Shown: positions 35,442 to 45,830, numbered from the stretch's first letter. The stretch: DNA of 64,000 nucleotides from Brevundimonas mediterranea (GCF_011064825.1 NZ_CP048751.1:806001-870000), one strand, 5' to 3'. Notes: generated by a model from the letters alone, not told the origin. Translations and numbers: made by a program.

Positions 35442-37373
35442 CTAGAAGGACTCCCACCCGTCCGCGTCGGGCTCCGACGCCGGCGCCAGGGCCGCGCCGC
35501 CGCGGCCGACGGTCTTCAGGGCGGCCACGGTGCGGGCGGGAGAGGCGGCGGGCCGGGCCGGAGCCGGAGCGGGGGCTGAGGCGGCGGGGCGCGCGCCGAC
35601 ACGGAAACGGGACACGGCGGCAGCCAGACCGTCGGCCTCCTGGGACAGGGAGTGGCTGGCGGCGGTGGACTGTTCGACCATGGCCGCATTCTGCTGCGTC
35701 ATCTGGTCCATCTGATTGACCGCCGTATTGACCTGCTGCAGCCCTGTCGCCTGTTCGGCGGCGGACGAGGAGATCTCCGTCACCAGGCCTTCGATCTGGG
35801 CGACATGGGCCACGATCCGGTCCAGCGCCTGACCGGTCTCAGTCACCAGTTTCACGCCCGACCCGACCTGCACGGTCGATTGGGTGATCAAACCCTTGAT
35901 CTCCTTGGCCGCCTCGGCCGAACGTTCGGCCAGGGCCCGCACTTCCGACGCCACCACGGCGAAGCCCCGGCCGCTTTCGCCCGCCCGCGCCGCCTCGACC
36001 CCGGCGTTCAGGGCCAGCAGATTGGTCTGGAAGGCGATCTCGTCGATGACGCCGATGATCTGGTTGATCTGGGCCGACGAGCGTTCGATCTCTCCCATGG
36101 CGGCGACGGCGTCGCGCACCACCGCGCCGCTCTTGTCGGCGTCGTCGCGCGCCGCCTGGACCGCGCCGGCGGCCTGGATCGCCCCTGCAGCGGTGGCTTT
36201 GACGGTCGCTGTGACCTCGTCCAGGGCGGCGGCGGTCTCTTCCAGACTGGCCGCCTGTTGTTCGGTGCGGCGCGACAGGTCGTCGGCGGCCTTGGCGATC
36301 TCGGCGGCGCCGGCGTTGATCGCGCCCGTATTGGCGGCGATGGTGCCGATGGCCTCCTGCAACCCCTCGACGGCGGCGTTGAAATTAGTCCGCAGCTGTT
36401 CGTAGGCGGGCGGGAAGGCGTCGGTGATGCGCACCGTCAGATCGGCCTGGGCCAGGGAGTCCAGCCCGCGGGTCAGTCCGGTGACGACGATCGCCTGCTC
36501 ACGGGCGGCGGCCTCGCGCGACTGGTCGCCGACCGCGCGGTCCTCTTCCTCCTTCGCCCGGCGCCGGCCGGCCTCGGCCGCCTCGGCCTCGGCGCGGGCG
36601 ACGATCAGGGCCTGGATGTCGACGACGGCGCGGGCGATGTCCCCGATCTCGTCCTTGCGGCGGGCCTCGCCCAGCTTCACCTCGGTCTGGCCCTGGGCCA
36701 TGGCGCGCAGGCCCCCGGTCAGGCGGCGGATCGGCGCCACCAGGCCGCGCGACCCCGCCAGGATCAGGCTGATGCTGATCAGCAGGCTGGCGAGCACGGC
36801 GGCCATCATCACCATCTGTCCCGTCCTGGCCTCAGCCTCGGCGGCGGCGCGGTTCTTCTCGGCCGCGGCTTCGATCCTGTCGGCCGCCGCGCTCATGGCG
36901 GTCTCCAGGGCCGTGAACTGGGTCAGGAAGTCGGTCATGCCGCCCTGGGCCGCGACCGGATCGTTGGCGGCGAGTTCGACCATCCGGGCCGCCGCCGCGA
37001 TATAGGCCTGAAGCGGCGCCTCGACCGCCTTCAGGGCCGCCTGGATCTCCGGGTCCGTCGCCAGGGCGTTGTTTTCCGCAATGGCCTGTTCGAAGATTTC
37101 GCGGTGCTCGGCCAGATCGGCCGTCACTGCATCGATATCGACGCCGTTGGCGGGATCCTTGGCCAGCATGGCCCCGAACACGTCGGAGCGCAGGGCGTCA
37201 TGCATCATGTCGGCCTGCATGTGGTTGCGCAGCACGCTCGACGACACCGAAGCCCGCTCCAGCGCCCCGGCCAGCTTGGCGTTCATCACCAGACCGACGC
37301 CCGCCGTACCCACGGACAGCAGCAGGACGATGATCCCCGTGGCCGTGACCTTCTTGCCTATCGTCCAGATCAT
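35442..37373 (-). CDS. Methyl-accepting chemotaxis protein
   Basis: 643 aa from ATG 37373, which has GGGAG upstream. Transmembrane helix near 8-30, a helical periplasmic four-helix-like domain (about 35-185), second helix near 190-212 ([20 protein letters not shown]), HAMP, then a signalling domain with the hairpin tip [38 protein letters not shown]. The C-terminus ends GWESF, a xWxxF pentapeptide that can tether CheR/CheB. Ligand unknown. Stand-alone gene. Confidence 0.94.
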   Translation of the reverse strand: MIWTIGKKVTATGIIVLLLSVGTAGVGLVMNAKLAGALERASVSSSVLRNHMQADMMHDALRSDVFGAMLAKDPANGVDIDAVTADLAEHREIFEQAIAENNALATDPEIQAALKAVEAPLQAYIAAAARMVELAANDPVAAQGGMTDFLTQFTALETAMSAAADRIEAAAEKNRAAAEAEARTGQMVMMAAVLASLLISISLILAGSRGLVAPIRRLTGGLRAMAQGQTEVKLGEARRKDEIGDIARAVVDIQALIVARAEAEAAEAGRRRAKEEEDRAVGDQSREAAAREQAIVVTGLTRGLDSLAQADLTVRITDAFPPAYEQLRTNFNAAVEGLQEAIGTIAANTGAINAGAAEIAKAADDLSRRTEQQAASLEETAAALDEVTATVKATAAGAIQAAGAVQAARDDADKSGAVVRDAVAAMGEIERSSAQINQIIGVIDEIAFQTNLLALNAGVEAARAGESGRGFAVVASEVRALAERSAEAAKEIKGLITQSTVQVGSGVKLVTETGQALDRIVAHVAQIEGLVTEISSSAAEQATGLQQVNTAVNQMDQMTQQNAAMVEQSTAASHSLSQEADGLAAAVSRFRVGARPAASAPAPAPARPAASPARTVAALKTVGRGGAALAPASEPDADGWESF

Positions 37374-37526
37374 GACCGCTCCCGCCAACCTGACATTCCT
37401 TCGAACGGCGGTATACGAATTCTGGTTAATGCAAGATTTTCGGCCGCCTACGTCGTTTCCTCATGGCTGCTTAAGGACGATTTTCATTCCGCCGGGATTA
37501 CGCCGCTCTCTGAACAGAACGGACGT

Positions 37527-38762
37527 ATGGCCATGCAGAACGCTAAGCCCTCGGTTTTCAAACCCCTCGTCGCGGCGGTCGCCGCTGCCTGCGCAGCAAT
37601 GGGCGCCGCAATGGGCGCCGCCCCGGCCCACGCCCAAGACCAGGCCCAGGACCAGGCCCGCGCGGCGGACCCGGACTGGACCCTGTCGGCGGAATATACG
37701 GCCGATGTTTCGGGCGTGGTGTCAGGCGGCGCGCAACGGGCGGGCCGGTATCTGGACAATCTGAGCGTCGAACTGGACGGCGACCTGGAACAGGCCTGGG
37801 GCTGGCGCGGGGCGCGGCTGCACATGTCGGGCCTGTATAACGGCGGGGGCGAGCCCAACGCCCTGGCCGGAACCCTGCAGGGCGTCGACAATATCGAGGT
37901 GGCGGCCCAGGGCGCCCGCCTGTTCGAGGCCTGGATCGAACAGGATCTGGGCGGATCGGCCACGCTTCTGGCCGGCCTGTACGACCTCAACAGCGAATTC
38001 TACGCCACCGAGGCCTCAGGCCTGCTGATCTCGCCGCCGTTCGGCATCGGCTCCGAACTGGCCTCGACCGGCCCCAACGGCCCGGCCATCTTCCCCTCCT
38101 CGTCCCTGGCGGCGCGGCTACGGGTCGGCGACCCGGACAGGACCTATGTCCAGGCCGCCGTCGTCAACGCCGACGCCCGCACCTTCGGCGATCACGGCGG
38201 GGTGGACACGGACCTGGACCACGGCGTCCTGGCCATCGCCGAGGTCGGCAGCCACGCCCCCTTCCGCTACGCCTTCGGCGTCTGGCGCTACAACCAGCGT
38301 CAGGACGACATCCGCGACCTGACCCCCGACGGCGACCCCGCCCACAGCATCGCCCAGGGCGCCTACGCCCTGGCCGAGGGTCAGATCTGGGGCGCCGCCG
38401 CCCCCGACGGCCCCCAGGTCGACGCCTTCGCCCGCCTGGGCCTGTCCGACGGCGACACCACCGACTTCCAGGGCGGCTGGCAGGCCGGCGTTCTGGTGCG
38501 CCAGGTCTTCGCCGCCCGCCCGGACAGCCAACTGTCCTTCGGCCTCCACCAGGGCTGGCTGTCCTCCAAGGCCCGCGCCAACCTGACCGACACGCCCGCC
38601 GACCCCGCCCGCTACGAAGAGGGTCTGGAGCTGACCTACGCCGACCGCATCGGCCGTTTCACGATCCAGCCCGACATCCAGCTGATCCGCGATCCCGGCG
38701 GCCTGAAGGACGTCGATGACGTGGTGGTGGTGTCGCTGCGCGTGATCACGCCGCTGTTCTGA
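37527..38762 (+). CDS. OprB-type carbohydrate-selective porin
   Basis: 411 aa. Signal peptide runs to about AHA-QDQ (VAAVAAACAAMGAAMGAAPAHA). The body is a beta-barrel with repeated amphipathic strands (LSVELDGDLEQAWGWRGARLHMSGLYNGGG, YRYAFGVWRYNQ-like) and a C-terminal aromatic residue (TPLF), as in outer-membrane barrels. It matches the OprB family, which takes up sugars. ATG 37527 or 37533. Confidence 0.88.
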   Translation: MAMQNAKPSVFKPLVAAVAAACAAMGAAMGAAPAHAQDQAQDQARAADPDWTLSAEYTADVSGVVSGGAQRAGRYLDNLSVELDGDLEQAWGWRGARLHMSGLYNGGGEPNALAGTLQGVDNIEVAAQGARLFEAWIEQDLGGSATLLAGLYDLNSEFYATEASGLLISPPFGIGSELASTGPNGPAIFPSSSLAARLRVGDPDRTYVQAAVVNADARTFGDHGGVDTDLDHGVLAIAEVGSHAPFRYAFGVWRYNQRQDDIRDLTPDGDPAHSIAQGAYALAEGQIWGAAAPDGPQVDAFARLGLSDGDTTDFQGGWQAGVLVRQVFAARPDSQLSFGLHQGWLSSKARANLTDTPADPARYEEGLELTYADRIGRFTIQPDIQLIRDPGGLKDVDDVVVVSLRVITPLF

Positions 38763-38766
38763 GCCT

Positions 38767-39249
38767 CTAGCGTTCCAGCGCCACGCGGGCGGGATCGAAG
38801 CCGACGACTTCGCGGATCACGATCATGCTCTTGAAGCCGCGCACACCCTTTTCGGGGATCAGTTCGCGGATGCCGAAGGCTTCGTAATCCTGCATCGAGC
38901 GCACGGCGACGGTCAGCAGATAGTCGGTTTCGCCCGTCACGTCCCAGGCGCCCTGGACCTCGGGACTGGCCCTCATGGCGTGCTGGAAGGCCTCCATCAC
39001 CTTGCGGTCCTGGGTGTTCATCTCGACCTGGACATGGAGGACGATGCGCGGCTCGACGCGAGCGGGATCAATCACGGCGACGTCGGCGACGATGACGCCC
39101 TCGGCCCGCAGCCGACGCAACCGGCGCAGCACGGCGGATTCCGACAGGCCCACCGCCTCGGCCGTCACCCGCGCCGGCTCAAGATTGTTGCGCCGGACGC
39201 GCGCCAGCAGCCTATGGTCGAAATCGTCAAGGGTGACGAAATTCGTCAT
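38767..39249 (-). CDS. Lrp/AsnC-family regulator
   Basis: 160 aa from ATG 39249 with AAAGG upstream. N-terminal winged HTH (LDDFDHRLLARVRRNNLEPARVTAEAVGLSESAVLRRLRRLRAEGVI) and C-terminal RAM ligand domain (GAWDVTGETDYLLTVAVRSMQDYEAF). It is divergent from an RhtA-like exporter, a common pairing in which Lrp controls amino-acid export. Confidence 0.93.
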   Translation of the reverse strand: MTNFVTLDDFDHRLLARVRRNNLEPARVTAEAVGLSESAVLRRLRRLRAEGVIVADVAVIDPARVEPRIVLHVQVEMNTQDRKVMEAFQHAMRASPEVQGAWDVTGETDYLLTVAVRSMQDYEAFGIRELIPEKGVRGFKSMIVIREVVGFDPARVALER

Positions 39250-39307
39250 TTCATGGCCTTTCATGACGAAATCCGGCGCATGAAAGCCGAAAATCGCCGG
39301 GAAGCGC

Positions 39308-39327
39308 AAGCTGAATTGCAATAGCTT
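39308..39327. promoter_or_regulatory. Imperfect palindrome between lrp-like and exporter genes
   Basis: AAGCT GAATTGCAAT AGCTT: five-base arms around an AT-rich centre, seven bases before the exporter start. Lrp-type sites are often such degenerate palindromes; this is a candidate only. Confidence 0.4.
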
Positions 39328-39333
39328 CAGGCC

Positions 39334-40236
39334 ATGACCTCCGTGGCCCTGAAACAGCACCTGACCTCGCCGCTGGCGATGCGCCTGATCCCCTATCTGG
39401 CGCTGTTCGCGGGCATGGTGACGCTGGCGGGCGGCACCTCCTTCGCCAAGACCCTGTTCCCGCTCATCGGGGCGCAGGGGACATCGGCCTATCGCGTCGG
39501 GATTTCAGCGGTTCTGCTGGTGGCGGTGTTCCGCCCCTGGCGATTCCGGCTGAGCCGCGCGGACCTGGGGGCCATCGCGCTGTACGGCGTCGTGCTGGGG
39601 GCGATGAACCTCAGCTTCTACATGTCGCTGCGGACCATTCCGCTGGGCCTGGCCATCGCCATCGAGTTCATGGGGCCGCTGAGCCTGGCCCTGATCCATT
39701 CGAGAAAGCCGATCCATTTCGTCTGCGTCGGCTTTGCGGTCCTGGGCCTGGGCCTGCTGCTGCCGCTGAAGGCCGGAACGGGTGCGCTGGATCCGGTCGG
39801 TATGGCCCTGGCCGCCTTCGCCGGCCTGTGCTGGGCCCTCTACATCGTGTTCGGCAAGCGGCTGTCGCATATCCATGCGGGCCAGTCCGTGGCCCTGGGC
39901 ATGAGCGTTGCGGCCATGGTCGTCGTGCCTTTCGGCGTGGCCCATGCCGGCGCGGCCCTGCTGAACCCGGCCATCATCCTGGCCGGCGTGGCGGTGGCGA
40001 TCTTCTCCAGCGCCCTGCCCTATTCGCTGGAGATGGTGGCCCTGCGCGGCATCCCCAAACGCACCTTCGGCGTGGTGCTCAGCGCCGAGCCGGCGGTCGG
40101 CGCCCTGGCGGGTCTTATCGTGCTGCACGAACACCTGACCGGCCAGCAGTGGCTCGCCATCGCGGCCATCGTCGTCGCCTCGGTCGGGGCCATCGCGACG
40201 ACGCGGGAGACGCCGGTCGCCGCAGAACCGGTTTAA
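39334..40236 (+). CDS. EamA/RhtA-type amino-acid exporter
   Basis: 300-aa inner-membrane protein with ten hydrophobic helices in two EamA repeats. GTSFAKTLFPLIGAQGTSAYRVGISAVLL and the second-half FSSALPYSLEMVALRGIPKRTFGVVLSAEPAVGALAGL are the RhtA pattern (threonine/homoserine efflux). Divergent from an Lrp-type gene. ATG 39334. Confidence 0.9.
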   Translation: MTSVALKQHLTSPLAMRLIPYLALFAGMVTLAGGTSFAKTLFPLIGAQGTSAYRVGISAVLLVAVFRPWRFRLSRADLGAIALYGVVLGAMNLSFYMSLRTIPLGLAIAIEFMGPLSLALIHSRKPIHFVCVGFAVLGLGLLLPLKAGTGALDPVGMALAAFAGLCWALYIVFGKRLSHIHAGQSVALGMSVAAMVVVPFGVAHAGAALLNPAIILAGVAVAIFSSALPYSLEMVALRGIPKRTFGVVLSAEPAVGALAGLIVLHEHLTGQQWLAIAAIVVASVGAIATTRETPVAAEPV

Positions 40237-40279
40237 CCGCCTTCACCCCCCGTTAACCACGATGGCCCATCTGGTTAAC
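40233..40279 (+). promoter_or_regulatory. Three GTTAACC-type half sites upstream of fliI
   Basis: TTAACC occurs at 40233, 40253 and TTAAC at 40275, about 20 bases apart and 20-65 bases before the fliI start. TTAA is half of the CtrA box, and flagellar class II genes are CtrA-activated in Caulobacter. The canonical TTAA-N7-TTAA spacing is not present, so this is suggestive only. Confidence 0.45.
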
Positions 40280-40299
40280 GCCTGTTCCTGGGGTCCGTC

Positions 40300-41643
40300 T
40301 TGCACACTCTCGTCGCCGCCGTCGAAGCGATCGATCCGCTGGTCGTCACCGGCAAGGTCGCGGGCGTCTCGGGCCTGTTGATCGAGTCGCGCGGGGGCCT
40401 GTCGCGTCTGGCGGTCGGTGCCCGGGCCGAGATCAGCCGGCGCGGGCAGACGGCCCTGCCGGCCGAGGTGGTGGGGTTCCGCGACGCCAAGGCTCTGCTG
40501 ATGCCGTTCGGTCCGGTCGAGGGTGTGGCGCCCGGCGCCGAGATCCGCATCATCGACCAGGCCGCCAGCGTGCGCCCGACCACGGCCTGGCTGGGCCGGA
40601 TCATCGACGCCTTCGGCAATCCCATCGACGGCAAGGGCCCCCTGCCCCAGGGGCCGGTCCCCTATCCGCTGCGCGCCCCCCCGCCCCCGGCCCATTCGCG
40701 CGGCCGGGTGGGCGAGCGGCTGGACCTGGGGGTGCGTGCCATGGACGTCTTCACCACCACCTGCCGGGGCCAGCGTCTGGGCATCTTCGCCGGCTCGGGC
40801 GTGGGCAAGTCGGTGCTGCTGTCCATGCTGGCCAAACAGGCCACCTGCGACGCCGTCGTGGTCGGCCTGATCGGCGAACGGGGCCGCGAGGTGCGCGAGT
40901 TCGTGGAGGAGACCCTGGGCGAAGAGGGGCTGAGACGCGCCGTCGTCGTGGTCGCCACCTCGGACGAGCCGGCGCTGAAACGCCGCCAGTCGGCCTATAT
41001 GACCATGGCCATCGCCGAATATCTGCGCGACCAGGACCTGGAGGTCTTGTGCCTGATGGACAGCGTCACCCGCTTCGCCATGGCCCAGCGGGAGATCGGC
41101 CTGGCGGCGGGCGAACCCCCGACGACCAAGGGCTACACTCCCACTGTCTTCACTGAACTGCCCAAGCTGCTGGAGCGGGCGGGGCCGGGTCCTGTGCGGC
41201 CCGACGGCACCACGGCGGCCCCCATCACCGCCCTGTTCACCGTCCTGGTGGACGGCGGCGACCATGACGAGCCCATCGCCGACGCCGTGCGCGGTATCCT
41301 CGACGGCCATATCGTGATGGACCGCAAGATCGCCGAGCGCGGCCGCTTCCCCGCCATCGACGTGCTGAAATCCGTCAGCCGCACCATGCCCGCCTGCCAG
41401 ACCCCGCCCGAGCGCGAACTGAACAAGCGCGCCCGCCAGTGCCTGTCGGCCTATGCCAATATGGAAGAGCTGATCAAGATCGGCGCCTATCGCACCGGGG
41501 CCGACCCCATCGTGGACCGCGCCATCGCGCTGAACCCCGCGCTGGAAGATTTTTTGAGCCAGGACAAGGACGACGCCACGCGTCTTACCGATTCCTTTAC
41601 CCGGCTCGAGCACATCCTGAACCAAGGCATGATCAGAGAGTGA
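40300..41643 (+). CDS. fliI: Flagellar export ATPase FliI
   Basis: 447 aa. Hexameric ATPase that helps drive export of flagellar rod, hook and filament subunits. Walker A GSGVGKS near 165-171; [12 protein letters not shown]; Walker [40 protein letters not shown] is the signature of FliI/YscN. TTG start at 40300. Followed four bases later by fliJ. Confidence 0.96.
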   Translation: MHTLVAAVEAIDPLVVTGKVAGVSGLLIESRGGLSRLAVGARAEISRRGQTALPAEVVGFRDAKALLMPFGPVEGVAPGAEIRIIDQAASVRPTTAWLGRIIDAFGNPIDGKGPLPQGPVPYPLRAPPPPAHSRGRVGERLDLGVRAMDVFTTTCRGQRLGIFAGSGVGKSVLLSMLAKQATCDAVVVGLIGERGREVREFVEETLGEEGLRRAVVVVATSDEPALKRRQSAYMTMAIAEYLRDQDLEVLCLMDSVTRFAMAQREIGLAAGEPPTTKGYTPTVFTELPKLLERAGPGPVRPDGTTAAPITALFTVLVDGGDHDEPIADAVRGILDGHIVMDRKIAERGRFPAIDVLKSVSRTMPACQTPPERELNKRARQCLSAYANMEELIKIGAYRTGADPIVDRAIALNPALEDFLSQDKDDATRLTDSFTRLEHILNQGMIRE

Positions 41644-41647
41644 CGAA

Positions 41648-42058
41648 ATGACCGCTTGGGCCCAATCCCTGATCCGCATCTCCAACTACGAAGTCGAGAC
41701 CCTTCAAAAACGCCTTGCCGAGATCACGTCCCGCCGCGCCACCGCCGAGATGCGCCTGGCCGTTCTGGACGCCGAGGTCGAGATCGAACGCGAGCGCGCC
41801 CGCGCGGACGCCGACGCCGGCATGATGCTGGCCGCCTATCTGAACGGCTGGAAGGCCCGCAAGGCCGCCGCCGAGGGCGACCTGACCGTGGTCGAAGCCG
41901 AGGAGGCCGGGGCCCGCGACGCCCTGACCGGCGCTTTCGAAGAGCTGAAGAAGTTCGAACACGTCGCCGAAACCACCCGCCTGAACAAGCTGCTCGCCGT
42001 CGCCAAGCGCGAAACCGCCGCCTTCGACGAGCTGGGCCTGCGGAAACGTGCGGTCTGA
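41648..42058 (+). CDS. fliJ: Flagellar export protein FliJ
   Basis: 136 aa, helical coiled-coil (VETLQKRLAEITSRRATAEMRLAVLDAEVEIERERA; AFEELKKFEHVAETTRLNKLLAVAKRE). FliJ is the FliI stalk and a chaperone-escort factor. Sequence is weakly conserved, but length, coiled-coil and position after fliI support it. ATG 41648. Confidence 0.9.
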   Translation: MTAWAQSLIRISNYEVETLQKRLAEITSRRATAEMRLAVLDAEVEIERERARADADAGMMLAAYLNGWKARKAAAEGDLTVVEAEEAGARDALTGAFEELKKFEHVAETTRLNKLLAVAKRETAAFDELGLRKRAV

Positions 42059-42069
42059 CAACCAACATG

Positions 42070-42236
42070 CTTCTCCCTCCCCCTGCGGGGGAGGGGCGTC
42101 GCGTAGCGACGGGGTGGGGGCGGCAAGGCGCCGTCGCACGGATTTGAGGCAAACCAAGTCTGTGGGGCCTTGCCCGGCCCGGCCCACCCGGCTTCGGCTA
42201 CGCCTTCGCCCCCCTCCCCCGCAGGGGGAGGGAGAA
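42070..42236. repeat. Composite palindromic repeat after fliJ
   Basis: CTCCCTCCCCC TGC GGGGGAGG, CGTCGC GTA GCGACG, GGGTGGGGGCGGC, variable centre, GCCCACCC, CTTCGGCTACGCC, CCCTCCCCC GCA GGGGGAGGGAG. The final GGGAG lies six bases from the following ATG and probably acts as the Shine-Dalgarno of the GH10 gene. Confidence 0.85.
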
Positions 42237-42240
42237 TAGA

Positions 42241-43317
42241 ATGTCGATCTCGCGCCGCACCGTTCTCGCCTCGGGCCTCGCGCTTCCTCTGGCTGCGCCC
42301 CTGGCCGCCTGCGACCGCATCTCGGCCGAACCGACCCCGCCGAACGTCCCCCCGCTGAAATCCGTCGCCCCCTGCCCCTTCGGCGCGGCGATAAAGGCCA
42401 TGCAGATCGACGACCCCGACTGGGTCGCCCTGGCCCGCGCCAATGTCTCCCAGCTCACGCCCGAGTGGGAGATGAAGATGGAATATGTCCTGGCCGACGG
42501 CCTGGATCGGCCGAACTTCGACCGCTCGGACGCGATCGCCGCCTTCGCCCAGGCGAACGGCATGGCCCTGCACGGCCACACCCTGATCTGGTACTCGCAG
42601 GGCAAGGAAGCGTTCGCGGGCCTGTCCGGCGCCGCCTTCGACCGCGCCTTCGACGGCTATATCGCCGCCCTGGCCGGCCGGTATCGCGGCAAGGTCCGCA
42701 GCTGGGACGTGGTCAATGAGCCGATCCTGGACGACGGTTCGGCCCTGCGCGACTGCCACTGGAGCGCCCGCTACGGCCACGACGGCTATATGCTGCGCGC
42801 CTTCGAGAAAGCCCGGATCGCCGACCCCGACGGCGTCCTGTTCCTGAACGAATACAACCAGGAATCCGTCCCGGCCAAGGGCGCCCAGTTCCTGAAACTG
42901 GTCGAACGCCTGCTGAAGGCCGGGTGTCCGCTCCAGGGACTGGGGCTTCAGTCCCACCTGTGGATCGACATCCCCGACGGCGTCATCGCCGCCTATATGC
43001 GCGAGATCGCCCAGTTCGGCCTGCCCATCCATGTGTCCGAGCTGGACTGCACCCTGCGCACGGAAAACCCGCTGGATCTGCGGTCCCAGGCCGACCGGCT
43101 GGCCCGCCAGACCGCCCGCGTCACGGAACTGGCCGAGGCCTTCACCGCCCTGCCCCCGGCGCAGCGGTTCGCCTTCACCGTCTGGGGCCTGCGCGACACC
43201 GACAGCTGGTATCGCCAGGGCGACAAGGACGACGGCCGCGACAAACCGCTCCCCTTCGACAGTTTCGGCCGGCCCAATCCGATGGCGGCGGCCCTGGCGG
43301 AAGCCTTCAGGGCCTAG
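42241..43317 (+). CDS. GH10 endo-1,4-beta-xylanase (lipoprotein)
   Basis: 358 aa. Tat-like start (SRRTVLA) plus lipobox LAAC with Cys24, so probably lipid-anchored. GH10 motifs: GHTLIWYSQ, acid/base Glu160 in SWDVVNEPI, nucleophile Glu267 in IHVSELDC and WGLRDTDSWY. It should cleave xylan backbones. ATG follows the repeat directly, whose last bases supply GGGAG. No other xylan genes are near. Confidence 0.93.
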   Translation: MSISRRTVLASGLALPLAAPLAACDRISAEPTPPNVPPLKSVAPCPFGAAIKAMQIDDPDWVALARANVSQLTPEWEMKMEYVLADGLDRPNFDRSDAIAAFAQANGMALHGHTLIWYSQGKEAFAGLSGAAFDRAFDGYIAALAGRYRGKVRSWDVVNEPILDDGSALRDCHWSARYGHDGYMLRAFEKARIADPDGVLFLNEYNQESVPAKGAQFLKLVERLLKAGCPLQGLGLQSHLWIDIPDGVIAAYMREIAQFGLPIHVSELDCTLRTENPLDLRSQADRLARQTARVTELAEAFTALPPAQRFAFTVWGLRDTDSWYRQGDKDDGRDKPLPFDSFGRPNPMAAALAEAFRA

Positions 43318-43385
43318 ACGCAGCGACGCCCGCCGGCCTGGGGCCGACGGGCGCTGTACGACGGATGTGGGGGCGTGCGTCCGTC

Positions 43386-43610
43386 TTACTTCCTGCCGGG
43401 CTTGGCCGGCTTCACCTTGGCCGGGGTTTCGGCGCGGTGGTGACGGGCGCTGCGGGTCTGGTGCTGCGGACGGGCGCTCGAGGTCGCGGCCGGGCGGGCG
43501 GTCGCGGCGGATGCGGTCGAGGCGGGCACGGTTCCGGCGAAGGCGGCGCCGCTGGTCAGCAGGACGGTGGCGACGGCGCCCAGGATGGCGGGGGTGCGGA
43601 AGGATTTCAT
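43386..43610 (-). CDS. Small secreted basic protein
   Basis: 74 aa. Signal peptide MKSFRTPAILGAVATVLLTSGAAFA. Mature part is Ala/Thr/Arg/Pro-rich with basic ends (ARHHRAETPAKVKPAKPGRK). No family recognised. It lies divergently from the two-component pair, 193 bases away. Confidence 0.6.
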   Translation of the reverse strand: MKSFRTPAILGAVATVLLTSGAAFAGTVPASTASAATARPAATSSARPQHQTRSARHHRAETPAKVKPAKPGRK

Positions 43611-43803
43611 TTCAGGTCTCTCTGGTTGAGAACGTCCGGCCTCGTGTCGGACAGTCACTGTTTCGCGCCGCCCTCGGGCGGGTTCGCGTCCGTTCGGTGT
43701 CGCCGCATGTCGTCGGCGAACAGATTTGTGTCCGACTGTATCCGCCGCGCTTTGGCCACGAGCCGGGACGACAGATCGCCGTCCTTTCCTGCGCCGAACG
43801 CCC

Positions 43804-44520
43804 ATGTCCCAGACCGCCGTCTTTCCCGTCCTGCTGGTCGTCGACGACGACCGCGACATCCGCAATCTGTTGTCGGAACATCTGGAACAGCACGGGTTTC
43901 GCACGGTGAAGGCGGCCGACGGACGGGCGATGCGGGCCGCGCTGGAGGCCGGGCCGGTGGATCTGGTGGTGCTGGACCTGAACCTGCCCGACGAAGACGG
44001 ACTGAGCCTGTGCCGCGCCATCCGCGCCACGTCGCGCACCCCGGTCATCATGCTGACCGCGCGCGGCGATCCCATCGACCGGATCGTCGGGCTGGAGATG
44101 GGCGCCGACGACTATATGGCCAAGCCGTTCGAGCCGCGCGAACTGGTGGCGCGCATCCGCACGGTCCTGCGCCGCGCCGGCCATGACCGGGACAGGATCG
44201 AGGGCCGCCACGCGGACTTCTCAGGGTGGTCGCTGGACATCGCCGCGCGCGCCCTGACGGCGCCCGACGGGCGGCTGGCGCCCCTGTCCAGCGCCGATTT
44301 CGACCTGTTGCACGCCCTGGTGCGCAACGGCGGCCGGCCCCTGTCGCGCGAGCGGATCCGCGCCCTGTCCACCGTGGCCGACGCCGACGACCGCGCCATC
44401 GACCTGAGAGTCAGCCGCCTGCGCCAGAAACTGGGCGACGACGCCCGCAACCCGGCCCTGATCCGCACGGTGCGCAGCCTGGGCTATATGCTGTCGGGAC
44501 CCGTGACATGGCGCGCCTGA
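43804..44520 (+). CDS. OmpR-family response regulator
   Basis: 238 aa. Receiver with phosphoacceptor Asp58 (VLDLNLPDEDG) and acidic pocket VVDDDRD; winged-helix C-terminus from about 135. Pairs with the downstream kinase (13-base overlap). ATG 43804. Target genes unknown; the divergent secreted gene is a candidate. Confidence 0.93.
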   Translation: MSQTAVFPVLLVVDDDRDIRNLLSEHLEQHGFRTVKAADGRAMRAALEAGPVDLVVLDLNLPDEDGLSLCRAIRATSRTPVIMLTARGDPIDRIVGLEMGADDYMAKPFEPRELVARIRTVLRRAGHDRDRIEGRHADFSGWSLDIAARALTAPDGRLAPLSSADFDLLHALVRNGGRPLSRERIRALSTVADADDRAIDLRVSRLRQKLGDDARNPALIRTVRSLGYMLSGPVTWRA

Positions 44521-45830
44521 GACGCGACGTGGGCCGCGCCGCCGATGGATCGACCGTGCGGCTGTTCCTGCTGCTGCTGGTGGGGGCGATGGCGGCGGCG
44601 GCGGTCACCTTCCTGGCGCTTCAGGTCGGCCACCATCGTGGGCTGAAGCGGGCGCACGAGTTCACCACGGCCGAGCGGATCGGCGACCTGGCCCAGTCGG
44701 ACGACGATCCGGCCGCGGGCGTGGCCGCCGGCCTGCCCCCGGCGCGGGGCCAGAGGCTGGGACCGCCCGACGCGGCCCTGACCCAGGCGGTGGCGGCGGC
44801 GTTGGACCGGCGCGGCGTCAGCGGCGTGACCGTGCGGGCCTATGAGGCGGCGGACGCCGTCTGCGGGGCCGATCCGGGCGAGCGGCTGCGCTGCCGCATC
44901 CTGACCCTGACGCCCGACGGCGGCCCGGCCATGGCCCCCGTCGCCGTCAGCCTGCCCGCCGCGCCGCGCCCCTGGAGCCTGGGAGGCGAAAGCGCCGCCC
45001 TGCTGGCGGCCGGTCTGGCGGCGGTGATCGCCACGGCCTGGCTGGCGTCGCACCGCGCCGCCGCTCCTCTGGCGCGGCTGTCGGCCGGCGCCCTGGCCCT
45101 GGGCCGCGACCTGGACCGGCCGCCCCTGGTGGAGGAAGGCGCGCGCGAGGTGCGCCAGGCGGCGGCGGCCCTGAACGTCATGCAGACCCGGCTGCGGGCC
45201 ATGATCGCCGAGCGCACCCGGGTCCTGGCCGCCGTGGCCCATGACCTCCAGACCCCGCTGACCCGGATGCGGCTGAGGGTCGAGAAGATCGGCGACGACG
45301 GCCTGCGCGCCCAGTTGATCGCCGACCTCGCGGCCATGCAGCATCTGGTGCGCGAGGGGCTGGACCTGGCGCGGATCGAGACGGCGCCCGAACCGGTGGT
45401 TCCCGTCGATCTGGACGCCCTGTTGTCGGCCCTGTGCGAGGACGCGGCCGACGCCGGCCAGCCGGTCGTCTTCGCCCAGGGGTGCGGCGCCGTCCTGCCC
45501 ACCCGCCCCCAGGCCCTGCGCCGCTGCCTGACCAATCTGATCGACAATGCGGTGCGCCACGGCGGGGGCGCGACGGTCTCGGCGATGGTCGAGGGGACGA
45601 CGACCCGGCTGGCGGTGCGCGACCACGGGCCGGGCGTGCCCGAGGATCGGCTGGAGGCCCTGTTCGAACCCTTCTACCGGCTGGACCCGTCCCGGTCGCG
45701 CGACAGCGGCGGCACGGGCCTGGGCCTGACCATCGCCCGGCGCATGGCGGAAGTCGCGGGCGGGCGGCTGACCCTGGCCAACGCCGGGGACGGCGGCCTG
45801 GAGGCGGTCGTGGCGTTCGACGCCCCCTGA
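44508..45830 (+). CDS. Sensor histidine kinase (EnvZ-like)
   Basis: 440 aa. N-terminal helix near 17-40, periplasmic segment to about 160, second helix near 163-182, HAMP, His245 in AVAHDLQTPLTRMRLRVEKI, then N-box NLIDNAVRHGGG and G-boxes DHGPGVPEDRL and GGTGLGLTIA. Works with the upstream regulator. ATG 44508. Confidence 0.93.
   Translation: MARLRRDVGRAADGSTVRLFLLLLVGAMAAAAVTFLALQVGHHRGLKRAHEFTTAERIGDLAQSDDDPAAGVAAGLPPARGQRLGPPDAALTQAVAAALDRRGVSGVTVRAYEAADAVCGADPGERLRCRILTLTPDGGPAMAPVAVSLPAAPRPWSLGGESAALLAAGLAAVIATAWLASHRAAAPLARLSAGALALGRDLDRPPLVEEGAREVRQAAAALNVMQTRLRAMIAERTRVLAAVAHDLQTPLTRMRLRVEKIGDDGLRAQLIADLAAMQHLVREGLDLARIETAPEPVVPVDLDALLSALCEDAADAGQPVVFAQGCGAVLPTRPQALRRCLTNLIDNAVRHGGGATVSAMVEGTTTRLAVRDHGPGVPEDRLEALFEPFYRLDPSRSRDSGGTGLGLTIARRMAEVAGGRLTLANAGDGGLEAVVAFDAP

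Noticed and set aside
35652..37526. Long plus-strand extension upstream of the porin
   Set aside because: Antisense to the chemoreceptor; the signal peptide at 37527 marks the true start.
40233..40279. Canonical CtrA box upstream of fliI
   Set aside because: TTAA half sites are about 20 bases apart, not the TTAA-N7-TTAA spacing; kept only as half sites.
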